Origin: Gammaproteobacteria bacterium
GTDB lineage: Bacteria > Pseudomonadota > Gammaproteobacteria > GCA-001735895
Length of the DNA: 64,000 nt
Assembly: GCA_022340305.1 (NCBI GenBank)
Contig: JAJDOF010000035.1
Span: 18,096 to 82,095, forward strand
Direction of reading: 5' to 3'
In this document: positions 1 to 10,833 of the stretch, in pieces
How the letters are laid out: the number at the start of each line of letters is the position of its first letter
How positions within the stretch are numbered: the stretch's first letter is position 1
The notes under the pieces: model-generated
Seen by the model: the letters and a program-made list of their open reading frames with translations, nothing else
Database searches by the model: none
What the model was told of the DNA's origin: nothing
Program-made: the position numbers and the translations under genes

Positions 1-2
1 TC

Positions 3-1955
3 ACGTTGATATCGGGTTGCGCGTTGGCGAGCCTGCATTTTTCGGTTGAAACCGAGGCCATGCCGCTCGATGCCGGCGGTATACTCGGCCAGGTTGCCGG
101 CAATTATTTTTCCCAGGGGCTTGGCTTTGTAGGTGCCACGGTTATGCACCTGGCCCTGTTCCTCTCCGGACTGACCCTGTTTACCGGAATATCCTGGCTG
201 GCGCTGGTCGATAATCTCGGCAAGTACACCTTGCTGGCGATCGATAAGTTGATCGACCAATATTACCTGCTGCGCGACCGCGTCGAAGGTAAACGCAATC
301 GCAGCGAGCGCAAACAGGTTTTCCAGGTTCAGCAGCAGAAACAGGTAACCCGCAAACCGGTCAAGATCGAGCCCGTGGTGGAGCAGATCGAAACCAGTCC
401 CCGTGTCGAAAAAGAAAAGCAGATTCCGTTATTCAAACCGAGCAGCAGGGGTGGCAGTACGATTCCGCCCATGGCCTTGCTGGACAAGCCGCGTGCCAAG
501 GTGGCTGGGTACAGCAAGGCGGCACTGGAGGCCATGTCGCAGCAACTGGAATCGAAACTGCGCGATTTCGGTATCGAGGTACAGGTTGAATCGGTGCATC
601 CTGGACCGGTCATCACGCGTTTTGAAATACTGCCGGCGCCCGGGGTCAAGGTCAGCCAGATATCCAATCTGGCCAAGGACCTGGCGCGTTCGTTGTCGGT
701 GATCGGGGTACGCGTGGTTGAGATCATTCCGGGTAAATCGGTGATGGGTCTCGAGATCCCGAATGAAAACCGTGAAGTGGTGGCGCTCTCTGAAATCATC
801 CAGTCGCGGGCCTTCGATGAGTCTTCATCGCCGTTGACGCTGGCGCTAGGCAAAGATATCAGCGGCGAAGCCATGGTCGCCGATCTGGCCAAGATGCCTC
901 ATCTGCTGGTGGCCGGCACTACCGGTTCGGGAAAATCTGTGGCGCTGAACGTGATGTTGCTGAGCATTTTGTTCAAGTCTACGCCGAGCGATGTGCGCAT
1001 GATCCTGATCGACCCGAAGATGCTCGAACTCAATGTTTACGAGGATATTCCTCACCTGATCGCACCGGTCGTGACCGACATGAAAGAAGCTGCCAATGCG
1101 TTACGCTGGTGTGTTGCTGAAATGGAGCGTCGTTACCGCTTGATGGCATCGCTCGGCGTGCGCAACATTTCCGGATATAACCGGAAAGTGCGCGAGGCGG
1201 CGGCTGCCGGTACGCCGATCAAGGACCCGCTGTTCGACCGCAAGCGCCTGTTGCTGGAGCCGGAAGCGACGCCGGACGATCTCGAATCCTTACCCTATAT
1301 CGTAGTGGTGGTGGATGAATTCGCCGACATGATCATGGTAGTCGGCAAAAAGGTAGAAGAGTTGATTGCCCGCCTGGCGCAGAAAGCACGTGCCTCGGGG
1401 ATACATTTGCTACTGGCAACCCAACGTCCCTCGGTGGACGTTATTACCGGCCTGATCAAGTCCAATATCCCGACCCGCATCGCTTTCCAGGTGTCATCCA
1501 AGATCGATTCGCGCACCATACTCGATCAAATGGGAGCGGAAACCCTGCTGGGTAACGGTGACATGCTCTACCTGCCGCCCGGCACCAGCGTGCCGGAACG
1601 CGTCCATGGCGCCTTCGTCGACGATCACGAGGTTCACGCGGTGGTCAACGAAATAAAAAAACTGGGGGCACCTAATTACATTCCCGATGTCCTGGAAGAG
1701 TCTGCTGCACCGGTTTTGCCGGGCGAAGCACCACGCGATTCCAATGGCGAAGAGATTGATCCACTGTACGATGAAGCCGTCGCTGTGGTTACCGAAACCC
1801 GCAAGGCGTCGATTTCCTATGTGCAACGTCGACTCAAGATCGGTTACAACCGCGCAGCGCGCATGATCGAGGAAATGGAATCCTCGGGCGTGGTGTCCAT
1901 GGTGCAGTCCAACGGCAGCCGCGAAGTGCTGGCGCCGCCACCGCCAACGGATTAA
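3..1955 (+). CDS. ftsK: DNA translocase FtsK, 5'-truncated by window edge
   Basis: Walker [13 protein letters not shown], Walker [30 protein letters not shown]-terminal winged-helix gamma domain (DPLYDEAV...[19 protein letters not shown]); frame open to the window start. Confidence 0.97.
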   Translation, partial: TLISGCALASLHFSVETEAMPLDAGGILGQVAGNYFSQGLGFVGATVMHLALFLSGLTLFTGISWLALVDNLGKYTLLAIDKLIDQYYLLRDRVEGKRNRSERKQVFQVQQQKQVTRKPVKIEPVVEQIETSPRVEKEKQIPLFKPSSRGGSTIPPMALLDKPRAKVAGYSKAALEAMSQQLESKLRDFGIEVQVESVHPGPVITRFEILPAPGVKVSQISNLAKDLARSLSVIGVRVVEIIPGKSVMGLEIPNENREVVALSEIIQSRAFDESSSPLTLALGKDISGEAMVADLAKMPHLLVAGTTGSGKSVALNVMLLSILFKSTPSDVRMILIDPKMLELNVYEDIPHLIAPVVTDMKEAANALRWCVAEMERRYRLMASLGVRNISGYNRKVREAAAAGTPIKDPLFDRKRLLLEPEATPDDLESLPYIVVVVDEFADMIMVVGKKVEELIARLAQKARASGIHLLLATQRPSVDVITGLIKSNIPTRIAFQVSSKIDSRTILDQMGAETLLGNGDMLYLPPGTSVPERVHGAFVDDHEVHAVVNEIKKLGAPNYIPDVLEESAAPVLPGEAPRDSNGEEIDPLYDEAVAVVTETRKASISYVQRRLKIGYNRAARMIEEMESSGVVSMVQSNGSREVLAPPPPTD

Positions 1956-1957
1956 TT

Positions 1958-2572
1958 ATGAAATATCTGATGATCGTGCTGTTAATGCTGTCCCATCCAG
2001 CCTGGGCTGACGACGCCGGGCAGCGACTCAAGCTGGCGCTGAAACAGATGGATAATCTGACTACTGATTTCAAGCAAACCCTGCTCGACGAAGATAAGAA
2101 TATCGTGCAGCAAAGCCGAGGAACGCTGGCCCTGCAACGCCCGGGCAAGTTTGCCTGGCACTATACCCATCCATTCGAGCAGCGCATCATCGCCGATGGC
2201 AGTGAATTGTGGATATACGATGTCGAACTGGACCAGGTTACGGTGAAACCGATGGACCAGGGGCTAGCCAATGCGCCCATCATGATTCTGATGAAACAGG
2301 CCGACATCAGTGAGCAATTCGATGTGAACGAGGTGGGGCAGCGCAAGTTCCTTTACTGGGTCGAACTGGTGCCACACGGCAGCGATCTCGAGTATACCCA
2401 CATCTATATCGGCATCGACGGCGACCAGGTGCGAGCGATGGAATTGCAGGACCAGTTCGGTCAGAGTACACAGATCGTCTTCGAAAACCTGCGCCTCGGC
2501 GTGGTGCACAACCCAGCGACGTTTCGCTTCGTACCGCCGCCTGGAGTCGATGTCTATGGTGTCGGCGGTTAG
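1958..2572 (+). CDS. lolA: Outer-membrane lipoprotein carrier protein LolA
   Basis: Signal peptide, LolA-like core (DFKQTLLDEDKNIVQQSRGTLALQRPGKFAWHYTHPFEQRIIADG); directly after ftsK and before rarA as in other gammaproteobacteria. Confidence 0.95.
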   Translation: MKYLMIVLLMLSHPAWADDAGQRLKLALKQMDNLTTDFKQTLLDEDKNIVQQSRGTLALQRPGKFAWHYTHPFEQRIIADGSELWIYDVELDQVTVKPMDQGLANAPIMILMKQADISEQFDVNEVGQRKFLYWVELVPHGSDLEYTHIYIGIDGDQVRAMELQDQFGQSTQIVFENLRLGVVHNPATFRFVPPPGVDVYGVGG

Positions 2573-2587
2573 CGCTATACCCGCTCC

Positions 2588-3916
2588 ATGAACGATCTAT
2601 TTCTGGCGGAAAAAGCGTTTCAACCCCTGGCTGACCGCATGCGGCCGCGTCAGCTGGATCAGGTCTACGGCCAATCACACCTGCTCGCTCCCGGCAAACC
2701 GCTACGCCAGGCAATCGAATCCAATCGACTGCATTCGATGATTTTCTGGGGCCCCCCGGGAACTGGAAAAACGACTATCGCCCGCCTGCTCGCGGAATAT
2801 TCCGATGCGCGCTTCCTCACCCTGTCGGCGGTGCTGTCGGGCGTCAAAGATATCCGCGAGGCGATCGAGCAGGCGCGCCAGTTTCAGGGGAAGACAGTAT
2901 TGTTCGTGGACGAAGTGCATCGCTTCAACAAGGCCCAACAGGATGCTTTTCTGCCACACATCGAAGACGGCACCATTCTGTTTGTCGGCGCTACCACCGA
3001 AAACCCTTCCTTCGAACTCAACAACGCGCTGTTATCGCGCACGCGCACCTACGTATTAAAACCAATACAGGCCGAGGATATCGAACAGGTGATTACGCGC
3101 GCCCTGCAGGATCGCGAGCATGGTCTCGGACAACTCGATCTGCAAATCGATGAGGATGCCAGGCGGATGCTGGCGCTGGCTGCCGATGGTGATGCGCGGC
3201 GTGCGCTCACTTATCTTGAAATTGTTAGTGACCTGGTGGAGGACGGACGTATCAATGCGGCACTGGTTGGCGAAATTGCGCAACAGGGTCCACGACGATT
3301 CGACAAGGGCGGTGATGTTTTTTACGAGCAGATCTCGGCGCTGCATAAATCGGTGCGGGGCTCCGATCCGGATGCGGCGCTCTACTGGTTTTGTCGTATG
3401 ATCGACGGCGGTTGTGACCCGACCTATATCGCGCGGCGGGTGGTACGCATGGCGGTTGAGGATATCGGTATCGCCGATCCACGTGCGCTGGAGCTGTGCC
3501 TGCAGGGCTGGCAGACATTTGAACGCCTGGGTAGCCCGGAGGGTGAACTGGCGATTGCACAGGGAATCGTTTACCTGGCCTGTGCCGCCAAGAGTAACGC
3601 CGTTTACAGTGCCTACCAGCAGGCCATGGAGGATGCGCGCAGTTCGGGCAGCCTGGAAGTACCCTTGCATTTGCGCAATGCCCCGACCCGTTTCATGGCA
3701 GAGCAGGGCTACGGTGATGGTTACCGTTATGCGCATGATGAAAACGATGCCTTCGCTGCCGGCGTCGACTATTTTCCGCAAGCGCTGGCAGGGCGAGTGT
3801 ATTACCACCCGGTCGCGCGTGGGCTCGAGATCAAGATCGCCGAAAAGCTGGCCCGTCTAAGGCAACTGAACTGCGATGCGCAAAGGGAAGCCGTTGAATC
3901 AAAGACCCCGAAATAA
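2588..3916 (+). CDS. rarA: Replication-associated recombination protein A (AAA+ ATPase)
   Basis: [71 protein letters not shown]; ftsK-lolA-rarA synteny. Confidence 0.96.
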   Translation: MNDLFLAEKAFQPLADRMRPRQLDQVYGQSHLLAPGKPLRQAIESNRLHSMIFWGPPGTGKTTIARLLAEYSDARFLTLSAVLSGVKDIREAIEQARQFQGKTVLFVDEVHRFNKAQQDAFLPHIEDGTILFVGATTENPSFELNNALLSRTRTYVLKPIQAEDIEQVITRALQDREHGLGQLDLQIDEDARRMLALAADGDARRALTYLEIVSDLVEDGRINAALVGEIAQQGPRRFDKGGDVFYEQISALHKSVRGSDPDAALYWFCRMIDGGCDPTYIARRVVRMAVEDIGIADPRALELCLQGWQTFERLGSPEGELAIAQGIVYLACAAKSNAVYSAYQQAMEDARSSGSLEVPLHLRNAPTRFMAEQGYGDGYRYAHDENDAFAAGVDYFPQALAGRVYYHPVARGLEIKIAEKLARLRQLNCDAQREAVESKTPK

Positions 3917-3940
3917 CCGACAAGGCTGGCAGGGCAGGGT

Positions 3941-4531
3941 ATGAATCTGCCATATGCCCAGGCCGCCGAACAAAATAAGGCAGCCATATTGCAGGCAATC
4001 CGGCCTTACCTGCGCGGCAAGGTACTGGAGATCGGTAGCGGCACCGGCCAGCACGCGGTGTATTTCGCCAGCCTGTTGCCGGAACTTTACTGGCAAACTT
4101 CTGATCTTGAGCCGAATCTGGACGGTATTCGCGCCTGGATAGACGATGCGGGGCTCGCTAATCTGCCGCCACCGTTGCTGCTTGACGCGATGGGCGCATG
4201 GCCCGAGAGCGAATTCGACACGATTTACACCGCCAATAGTTTCCACATCATGGATAACAACGCGGTGGCCGAGTGCATTGCGGGTTGTGGTGTCTGCCTG
4301 TCTGCCGGCGGCCATCTCATCGTCTACGGCCCCTTCAATTACGCGGGTGATTTCACCTCGGCGAGCAATGCGCGCTTCGACGCGATGTTGAAAGCCAATG
4401 ATCCGGGCAGCGGTATCAAGGATTTCGAATGGCTGGATGAGCTAGCTCAATCAGCCGGTATGGCGCTTGCGATCGATATCGAAATGCCTGCCAACAATCG
4501 CAGTTTGATCTGGAAAAAACGAACTTTATAG
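3941..4531 (+). CDS. DUF938 family SAM-dependent methyltransferase-like protein
   Basis: VLEIGSGTGQHAVYFASLLPELYWQTSDLEPN and the YGPFNYAGDFTSASNARFDAMLKANDPGSGIKDFEWLD signature. Confidence 0.88.
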   Translation: MNLPYAQAAEQNKAAILQAIRPYLRGKVLEIGSGTGQHAVYFASLLPELYWQTSDLEPNLDGIRAWIDDAGLANLPPPLLLDAMGAWPESEFDTIYTANSFHIMDNNAVAECIAGCGVCLSAGGHLIVYGPFNYAGDFTSASNARFDAMLKANDPGSGIKDFEWLDELAQSAGMALAIDIEMPANNRSLIWKKRTL

Positions 4532-4576
4532 TGCAAAGTTGGACTAAGCTTCTGGATTCAAAAACAACATAAAATC

Positions 4577-5320
4577 ATGATGAAATATTTTACAAAGGCT
4601 CTTGTTGCCAGCCTGATATGCCTGTTTGCTATGCCTTATGCCGGCGCCAGCGAGGATTCGGTAGAAGACATGACGCGCCTGCTCAAACTGCGCCTCGGTA
4701 CCGACGAGGTCGACACCCCGGTGGCGACTGGTGTCGAGGGTGTTTATCAAACTCGTTTCGGCAACAAGTTCGCCTACCTGATCGAGGGTGGGCGTTACGT
4801 GTTTATCGGTGACCTGGTCGACCTCAAGACGGCGCTCAATATGACCGAAATGAGTCGACGCGAAATGGTTGTCGATGCGCTGGCGAATTTCGCAGTTGCC
4901 AAACAGATTGTTTATCCTGCCGCCGATAAAGAACTCGCGGTGCTGAACGTGTTTACCGACACCAGTTGCGGCTACTGTCAGCAGCTGCACAAGGAAGTGA
5001 AATTCCTGCAGGAGGCCGGTATATCGGTACATTACTACCCCTATCCACGCGGCGGTAGCCGGGGGCCTGGTTATAGCGATATGCGCAAGGTCTGGTGTGC
5101 CGATGACAAACTAGCGGCGCTGAGTATTGCCAAAGGCGCGCAGGCCGGTACTTTGCAATCGACTTCGGATTGCGAATTGGCCCAGGCTGTCGACGAAGGA
5201 TTTATACTGGGTAACCAGATTGGCGTTACCGGAACACCCTCGCTTTTTACCAGCGATGGCACCCGCTTCAACGGCTACGTCCCCTACCGCGAATTGATCC
5301 CACAGTTGATAAAACAGTAA
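4577..5320 (+). CDS. dsbC: Thiol:disulfide interchange protein, DsbC/G family
   Basis: Signal peptide, thioredoxin-fold active site DTSCGYCQQLHKE, second cysteine pair, C-terminal GVTGTPSLFTSDG (cis-Pro). Confidence 0.88.
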   Translation: MMKYFTKALVASLICLFAMPYAGASEDSVEDMTRLLKLRLGTDEVDTPVATGVEGVYQTRFGNKFAYLIEGGRYVFIGDLVDLKTALNMTEMSRREMVVDALANFAVAKQIVYPAADKELAVLNVFTDTSCGYCQQLHKEVKFLQEAGISVHYYPYPRGGSRGPGYSDMRKVWCADDKLAALSIAKGAQAGTLQSTSDCELAQAVDEGFILGNQIGVTGTPSLFTSDGTRFNGYVPYRELIPQLIKQ

Positions 5321-5438
5321 GGTTTCCAATTAAAATCGTACAAAATTCGTATCGCCAGTGTCGAGCATGCATTTGTGCGCGTCGAATAAATTTACTGTGT
5401 TAACATTCCGTTTATTTTCAACAATGAGATCAGCCTGA

Positions 5439-5600
5439 ATGCCTGATACGCAATCACCGACCGAGCCGACAACCGATGAAGTAGTCGAGGATCAGCCTGG
5501 CGACAGCGAACCCGAGGCCGTGGAGTACGGTGGCCCGAAGGGCAGGGATCCCACTCGCTACGGTGACTGGGAGAAAAACGGTCGCTGCATCGATTTCTGA
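5439..5600 (+). CDS. DUF1674 / SDHAF4-like succinate dehydrogenase assembly factor (53 aa; absent from supplied ORF track)
   Basis: Manual translation MPDTQSPTEPTTDEVVEDQPGDSEPEAVEYGGPKGRDPTRYGDWEKNGRCIDF*; the C-terminal GGPKG-DPTRYGDWE-NGRCIDF block is the DUF1674 signature; 50 bp upstream of sdhC. Confidence 0.88.
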   Translation: MPDTQSPTEPTTDEVVEDQPGDSEPEAVEYGGPKGRDPTRYGDWEKNGRCIDF

Positions 5601-5649
5601 TAAATGCCGCCTTCGGCTCCTGGCGCAACCGCTAACCTGGGAATAGACG

Positions 5650-6033
5650 ATGTCCAATCACAATCAACCTGTTTCACCACATCTGCAAATTTATCGTTTG
5701 CCGCTCACCGCGATACTGTCGATTACTCACCGCCTCACCGGGGTTTTCCTGGCGTTTGGCTGCATGCTGCTGGTGTGGTTGCTGGCGGCTGCCGCACAGG
5801 GTGCCGAGTCATACGAAGCGTTGGCACCACATTTTCAAGCCTGGTATGGGCAGATTTTCATGCTCGGCTTCCTCTTTTCCCTGTACCTGCATTTCTGTAA
5901 CGGCATTCGCCATTTGTTCTGGGATGTCGGCTACGGCTTTGAACTCGAGACAGTCGATCTGACCGCGAAGCTGGCGATTGTGATGACGCTGGTGCTCACC
6001 TTTGTAACCTGGCTGGTCGGGGGGGCTGGTTGA
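5650..6033 (+). CDS. sdhC: Succinate dehydrogenase cytochrome b556 subunit
   Basis: RPVSPHLQIYRLPLT-like start, SITHRLTGVFLAFG, HFCNGIRHLFWDVGYGFE haem-ligand region. Confidence 0.95.
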   Translation: MSNHNQPVSPHLQIYRLPLTAILSITHRLTGVFLAFGCMLLVWLLAAAAQGAESYEALAPHFQAWYGQIFMLGFLFSLYLHFCNGIRHLFWDVGYGFELETVDLTAKLAIVMTLVLTFVTWLVGGAG

Positions 6034-6035
6034 TC

Positions 6036-6416
6036 ATGCGCGATTTGAGATCTCCTTTATCCCGGGTCAAGGGATTGGGTTCGGCGCGAGAGGGCACCGG
6101 CCATTTCTGGCATCAACGCCTTACCGCGTTATTATTGATCCCACTGGCACTGTGGATCGGTTTCTGTATAGCGGCCTTGCCGGCTGACTACGCCACCCTG
6201 GCTGCCTGGGTGAGACAGCCGTTGGTGACGGTCGCGCTGGTGTTGCTGATCATCGCCGTGTTTTACCATGCGCAACTCGGTCTGCAGATTGTCATTGAAG
6301 ATTACGTTGCCTCACATGCAGGCCGCACGCTGGTTTTGTTGATATCGAACCTACTGTGTTTACTGTTCGGTACCGTCGGTGTGATTTCGGTGCTGAAAAT
6401 TTCCTTTGGGGCCTGA
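6036..6416 (+). CDS. sdhD: Succinate dehydrogenase membrane anchor subunit
   Basis: [37 protein letters not shown]; three predicted TM helices; [16 protein letters not shown]. Confidence 0.94.
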   Translation: MRDLRSPLSRVKGLGSAREGTGHFWHQRLTALLLIPLALWIGFCIAALPADYATLAAWVRQPLVTVALVLLIIAVFYHAQLGLQIVIEDYVASHAGRTLVLLISNLLCLLFGTVGVISVLKISFGA

Positions 6417-6417
6417 C

Positions 6418-8205
6418 ATGTCCAACGACTATAAATTAATCGATCACAGCTACGACGTGGTCATCGTCGGCGCCGGTGGTGCCGGCTTGCGTGCCACCCT
6501 GGGCATGGCCGCGGCAGGATTGTCCACCGCCTGTATCACCAAGGTGTTTCCGACTCGTAGTCATACGGTAGCGGCACAGGGCGGCATGAGTGCCTCGCTC
6601 GGCAACATGGGCCCGGATACCTGGCAATGGCACATGTATGACACCATCAAGGGTTCCGACTGGTTAGGCGATCAGGATGCGATCGAATACATGTGCCGTG
6701 AAGCGGTTCCTGCGGTCATCGAACTCGAACACTACGGGGTGCCGTTTTCGCGTACCGAGGAAGGCAAGATTTATCAACGCCCCTTCGGTGGCATGACGAC
6801 CAATTTCGGAGAAGGCACTGCGCAGCGCACCTGTGCAGCTGCAGATCGTACCGGGCACGCAATATTGCATACCCTTTACCAGCAATCGTTGAAGCATCGT
6901 GCCGAGTTTTTCATCGAGTACTTCGCCATCGATCTGATCATGGAAGACGGCGTCTGTCGCGGCGTAGTGGCCTGGGACCTGGCCACGGGTGAACTGCATC
7001 GTTTTCGCGCGCACACCGTGGTGCTGGCTACCGGCGGCTGCGGCCGCGCCTATTTTTCGGCGACTTCGGCACATACCTGTACCGGTGATGGTGGTGGTAT
7101 GGTAGTGCGTGCGGGCCTGCCGTTGCAGGATATGGAATTCGTACAGTTTCATCCGACCGGCATATATGGCGCCGGTGTGCTGATTACCGAGGGTGTTCGC
7201 GGCGAGGGTGGCTATTTGACCAACTCGGAAGGCGAGCGCTTTATGGAACGCTACGCGCCCAATGCCAAGGACCTGGCCTCGCGCGATGTGGTCAGCCGCT
7301 CGATGACGATCGAAATCAATGAAGGCCGGGGCGTGGGTGCGAACAAGGATCACATCCATTTGCACCTTGAGCACCTCGGGCCCGAGGTCATCAATGAGCG
7401 CCTGCCGGGTATCTCTGAATCAGCTGAAATATTTGCCGGGGTCGACGTCACCAGGGAACCGATTCCCGTGTTACCGACCGTGCATTACAACATGGGCGGT
7501 ATTCCTACTAACTATCACGGCGAGGTCGTCACCCTGAAAGACGGGGATCCGGATTCGATCGTGCCCGGATTGATGTCAATCGGCGAAGCGGCCTGTGTCT
7601 CGGTGCACGGCGCTAACCGGCTCGGTTCCAATTCATTGCTCGATATCGTGGTTTTTGGTCGCGCTGCTGCGCTACGCGCAGCGGAGAAAATAAAGCCTGG
7701 TATGGCGCACAAACCGCTGGCTGCGGATGCCTGCGATGGAATTCTGCAACGCTTCGATCGTTTGCGTAACGCTTCGGGGGCGACGCCGACGGCGAAAATC
7801 AGGGATCAGATGCAGCGCGACATGCAACAGCATGCTGCGGTGTTTCGCACCGGCGATTCGATGAGCGAGGGTGTCGAAAAGCTGAATGCAGTGTTCGCCA
7901 GTTTTGCCGATGTCGGTGTCAGCGACCGAGGACTGGTGTGGAACACTGACCTGGTTGAAACACTGGAACTTGAGAATTTGTTGTTGCAGGCACAGGCCAC
8001 GATACACAGCGCGGCCAACCGAACCGAGAGTCGCGGTGGACACGCGCGCGAAGACTATCCGGAACGCGATGACGAAAACTGGATGAAGCACACGCTCTCC
8101 TGGGTTGACGACAAAGGACAGGTCAGCTTCGACTATCGTCCGGTGCACATGTACACGCTCAGTGATGAGTGTGAAGTCATTCCGCCGAAGAAACGGGTTT
8201 ACTGA
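6418..8205 (+). CDS. sdhA: Succinate dehydrogenase flavoprotein subunit
   Basis: FAD motif [62 protein letters not shown]-terminal [22 protein letters not shown]. Confidence 0.98.
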   Translation: MSNDYKLIDHSYDVVIVGAGGAGLRATLGMAAAGLSTACITKVFPTRSHTVAAQGGMSASLGNMGPDTWQWHMYDTIKGSDWLGDQDAIEYMCREAVPAVIELEHYGVPFSRTEEGKIYQRPFGGMTTNFGEGTAQRTCAAADRTGHAILHTLYQQSLKHRAEFFIEYFAIDLIMEDGVCRGVVAWDLATGELHRFRAHTVVLATGGCGRAYFSATSAHTCTGDGGGMVVRAGLPLQDMEFVQFHPTGIYGAGVLITEGVRGEGGYLTNSEGERFMERYAPNAKDLASRDVVSRSMTIEINEGRGVGANKDHIHLHLEHLGPEVINERLPGISESAEIFAGVDVTREPIPVLPTVHYNMGGIPTNYHGEVVTLKDGDPDSIVPGLMSIGEAACVSVHGANRLGSNSLLDIVVFGRAAALRAAEKIKPGMAHKPLAADACDGILQRFDRLRNASGATPTAKIRDQMQRDMQQHAAVFRTGDSMSEGVEKLNAVFASFADVGVSDRGLVWNTDLVETLELENLLLQAQATIHSAANRTESRGGHAREDYPERDDENWMKHTLSWVDDKGQVSFDYRPVHMYTLSDECEVIPPKKRVY

Positions 8206-8218
8206 GGAAGCAGACAAG

Positions 8219-9001
8219 ATGGCAGAATTTACCTTACCCGCCAACTCCGTGATCAAGCCGGGCAAGTTGTTCAAGGCCGCCGCGGGCGTTACCAACATCA
8301 AACGCTTCGTGGTTTATCGCTACGATCCGGGCAGCGGAGAAAATCCGTACACCGATACTTACGAAGTCGATATGGACAGCTGCGGACCGATGGTGCTGGA
8401 TGCACTGCTGAAGATCAAGGATGAAATGGATGCGACATTGTCGCTGCGGCGCTCCTGTCGCGAAGGTATCTGTGGCTCCTGCTCGATGAATATCGATGGC
8501 GGCAATACGCTGGCCTGCACCCAGTCGATTGCCTCCATCAAAGGTGACGTCAAGGTATATCCACTCCCCCATCAACCGGTGGTCAAGGACCTGGTATCCG
8601 ATCTCACCAATTTTTACGCCCAGTATGCATCGGTGGAACCGTGGATGAAAACCGATACGGCAACGCCCCCAGATCGGGAGCGCCTGCAATCGCGTGAAGA
8701 CCGCGAAAAACTCGACGGCCTCTACGAGTGTATCCTGTGCGCCTGTTGCTCAACCAGTTGCCCCAGTTACTGGTGGAACAGCGACCGCTACCTGGGCCCG
8801 GCGGCACTGCTAAATGCCTACCGCTGGATCGTCGACAGCCGCGACGAGGCTGCTGGCGAGCGGCTCGACGAGCTCGAAGATCCATTCAAGCTCTATCGCT
8901 GCCACACCATCATGAACTGCACCAAGGTCTGTCCGAAGGGCCTGAACCCTGCGAAAGCTATTGCTGAAACCAAGAAGTTGATGGTGCAGCGCAAGATATA
9001 A
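8219..9001 (+). CDS. sdhB: Succinate dehydrogenase iron-sulfur subunit
   Basis: [57 protein letters not shown] at 8219 preferred over the upstream ORF extension. Confidence 0.97.
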   Translation: MAEFTLPANSVIKPGKLFKAAAGVTNIKRFVVYRYDPGSGENPYTDTYEVDMDSCGPMVLDALLKIKDEMDATLSLRRSCREGICGSCSMNIDGGNTLACTQSIASIKGDVKVYPLPHQPVVKDLVSDLTNFYAQYASVEPWMKTDTATPPDRERLQSREDREKLDGLYECILCACCSTSCPSYWWNSDRYLGPAALLNAYRWIVDSRDEAAGERLDELEDPFKLYRCHTIMNCTKVCPKGLNPAKAIAETKKLMVQRKI

Positions 9002-9022
9002 TTTTGCGACGCTACCCGCCAG

Positions 9023-9256
9023 ATGTCTGAAATGTCACGCTTGAGATGGTTGTGCCGGCGTGGCATGAAAGAACTCGATGTCGTTCTCAATCGCTACCTC
9101 GATTACGGATACCAGGCGGCCAGCGACGCTGATCAGGCCCAGTTTCGGGCCCTGTTGGAAATGCCCGATCCGGATCTGTACAATCTATTGCTCAGACGCG
9201 ATGCGACATCCGATCCCGAGCGCCAACGTCTGTTGCAGGAATTACGCAGACGCTAA
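9023..9256 (+). CDS. sdhE: FAD assembly factor SdhE
   Basis: RLRWLCRRGMKELDVVLNRYLD (RGxxE flavinylation motif) directly after sdhB. Confidence 0.94.
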   Translation: MSEMSRLRWLCRRGMKELDVVLNRYLDYGYQAASDADQAQFRALLEMPDPDLYNLLLRRDATSDPERQRLLQELRRR

Positions 9257-9310
9257 GGCGGTAAATTTTCCGGCAAAATATTTCGGGTCAAGCATGACAG
9301 GGAAAGTCAC

Positions 9311-9727
9311 TTGCAGGAATACTACGAAGTCAGCCCTTCAAGAACGCAATTGATTCTGCTGCTTTCAGCCTACCTGGCTGGGGGGCTCACAATATATTTT
9401 TATCTCAGCCCTGTATTTTTCAAATGGACAGCACTGGCCGCATTAGCGATAGCTGCGTTCATCGAATCCAGGCGTTTGATTCAACACGATATTATTCGTT
9501 TAAGTATCAATTTGAGCCGCGCCTCGATCGAGATTCAACAGCACGGGCAACCATATTTCTATTGTAAATACAAGGTTTACGAGACTCGTTGGTTTGCTAT
9601 TCTTAAGCTCATGGATCAACACACCGACAGGACCCTGATATTGAATTCTGATTGCTTCACCTCGATTGAGAAATACCGGCGGCTACGCTTCGATCTACGT
9701 TGCCTGGAGCGCTCCGATGCTACTTGA
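9311..9727 (+). CDS. YgfX/CptA-like membrane protein (TTG start)
   Basis: Follows sdhE; two adjacent N-terminal TM helices, small basic cytosolic domain, as in the SdhE/YgfX gene pair. Confidence 0.6.
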   Translation: MQEYYEVSPSRTQLILLLSAYLAGGLTIYFYLSPVFFKWTALAALAIAAFIESRRLIQHDIIRLSINLSRASIEIQQHGQPYFYCKYKVYETRWFAILKLMDQHTDRTLILNSDCFTSIEKYRRLRFDLRCLERSDAT

Positions 9728-10178
9728 TCTGAATCCGGTTCGAGCGGGTCGCTTCGCCAATGCGCGCAGCTTTGCCGGATTGATGGAACTCTATGAGCAA
9801 AACTACATGCGCCTGCGTAGCATTGCACCGGATCTCAAGGTCGCTGACGAAATGATATCAACGGTACCCGGGCATGAGGATCTGTACCTGTCAATTACCC
9901 AGCGCTGCCGTTACACCACCATGCTGCGCATGACGTATCAGTTTGCCGATCAGGGCAATTTGATTTTCGAACCCGACTTGCACTTAAAGGTTTACCACGA
10001 TGCTCGCGTGGTTGAAGTGCAGCAATTGACCTCCCGCGCTCACGGCCCAATGTATATCGCCGAGCTAATCGATCAAAAGTGGAGAATGAACCGGTTTTTA
10101 TACAAATGGCTGGGGTACTGTTTGCACCAGGGTCATTATTTTCAGCCAATGCAACATTTGAGGGTTAGTAATACTTAA
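9717..10178 (+). CDS. DUF1249 family protein (YqiB-like)
   Basis: ATG at 9717; FAGLMELYEQNYMRLRSIAPDL, RCRYTTMLRMTYQFADQGNLIFEPDLHLKVYHDARVVEV, NRFLYKWLGYCLHQGH. Confidence 0.85.
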   Translation: MLLDLNPVRAGRFANARSFAGLMELYEQNYMRLRSIAPDLKVADEMISTVPGHEDLYLSITQRCRYTTMLRMTYQFADQGNLIFEPDLHLKVYHDARVVEVQQLTSRAHGPMYIAELIDQKWRMNRFLYKWLGYCLHQGHYFQPMQHLRVSNT

Positions 10179-10273
10179 CATTAAATAATAAAAATAAGTT
10201 TATGATTTATATCGATATTATTATTTCAACAATCGCTGCTCGCAATTTCCCGGCCGCTCGATTCAAATACATC

Positions 10274-10301
10274 TTGACCTGACTCTGGTCATCGATATAA
10301 T
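10274..10301 (+). promoter_or_regulatory. Sigma70-type promoter for iscR (TTGACC - 16 bp - TATAAT)
   Basis: -35 TTGACC at 10274-10279, -10 TATAAT at 10296-10301, 38 bp upstream of the iscR ATG. Confidence 0.7.
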
Positions 10302-10327
10302 TCCTGACTAAATTAGTCGGGAATTAT
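10297..10327. promoter_or_regulatory. Type 1 IscR operator (near-perfect 31-bp palindrome)
   Basis: ATAATTCCTGACTAAATTAGTCGGGAATTAT; core CTGACTAAATTAGTCGG fits YYGACTRWWWYAGTCRR; overlaps the iscR -10. Confidence 0.85.
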
Positions 10328-10338
10328 GGAATTTAGAC

Positions 10339-10812
10339 ATGCGCTTATCTACCAAAGGCCGTTACGCAGTAACCGCGATGATGGATATTGCATTGCACGA
10401 GAGAGTCGGGCCAGTCACCCTGGCAGATATATCTCAATGCCAGGGCATATCGCTTTCTTACCTCGAACAGTTATTCGCCAAGCTACGCAAGGGCGGTCTG
10501 GTCGAGGGCGTGCGTGGTCCGGGCGGGGGTTATCGACTGGCTCGACCGGCCGATCAGATTTCCGTCGCTGACATCATCCAGTCAGTGGACGAAAAACTGG
10601 ATATGACCAAGTGCGGCGGCAAGGGTAATTGTTCGCAGGGTGAAAAATGCCTGACGCATCAACTCTGGTTCGAGTTGTCCTGCAATCTTTATCGCTTCCT
10701 GAGCGGTATCAAGCTTGATCAATACGTCAATCGCCCCGATATAAGTGAATTAGTGAAGAAACAGGACATTCAGTACGGGCGCTTTCTAAATCGTCCGCAA
10801 GCAATAGCCTGA
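10339..10812 (+). CDS. iscR: Fe-S cluster assembly transcriptional regulator IscR
   Basis: MRLSTKGRYAVTAMMDIALHE, Rrf2 wHTH, cluster ligands CGGKGNCSQGEKCLTHQLW. Confidence 0.97.
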   Translation: MRLSTKGRYAVTAMMDIALHERVGPVTLADISQCQGISLSYLEQLFAKLRKGGLVEGVRGPGGGYRLARPADQISVADIIQSVDEKLDMTKCGGKGNCSQGEKCLTHQLWFELSCNLYRFLSGIKLDQYVNRPDISELVKKQDIQYGRFLNRPQAIA

Positions 10813-10833
10813 ATTGGAGAAATGAAGTGAGTA

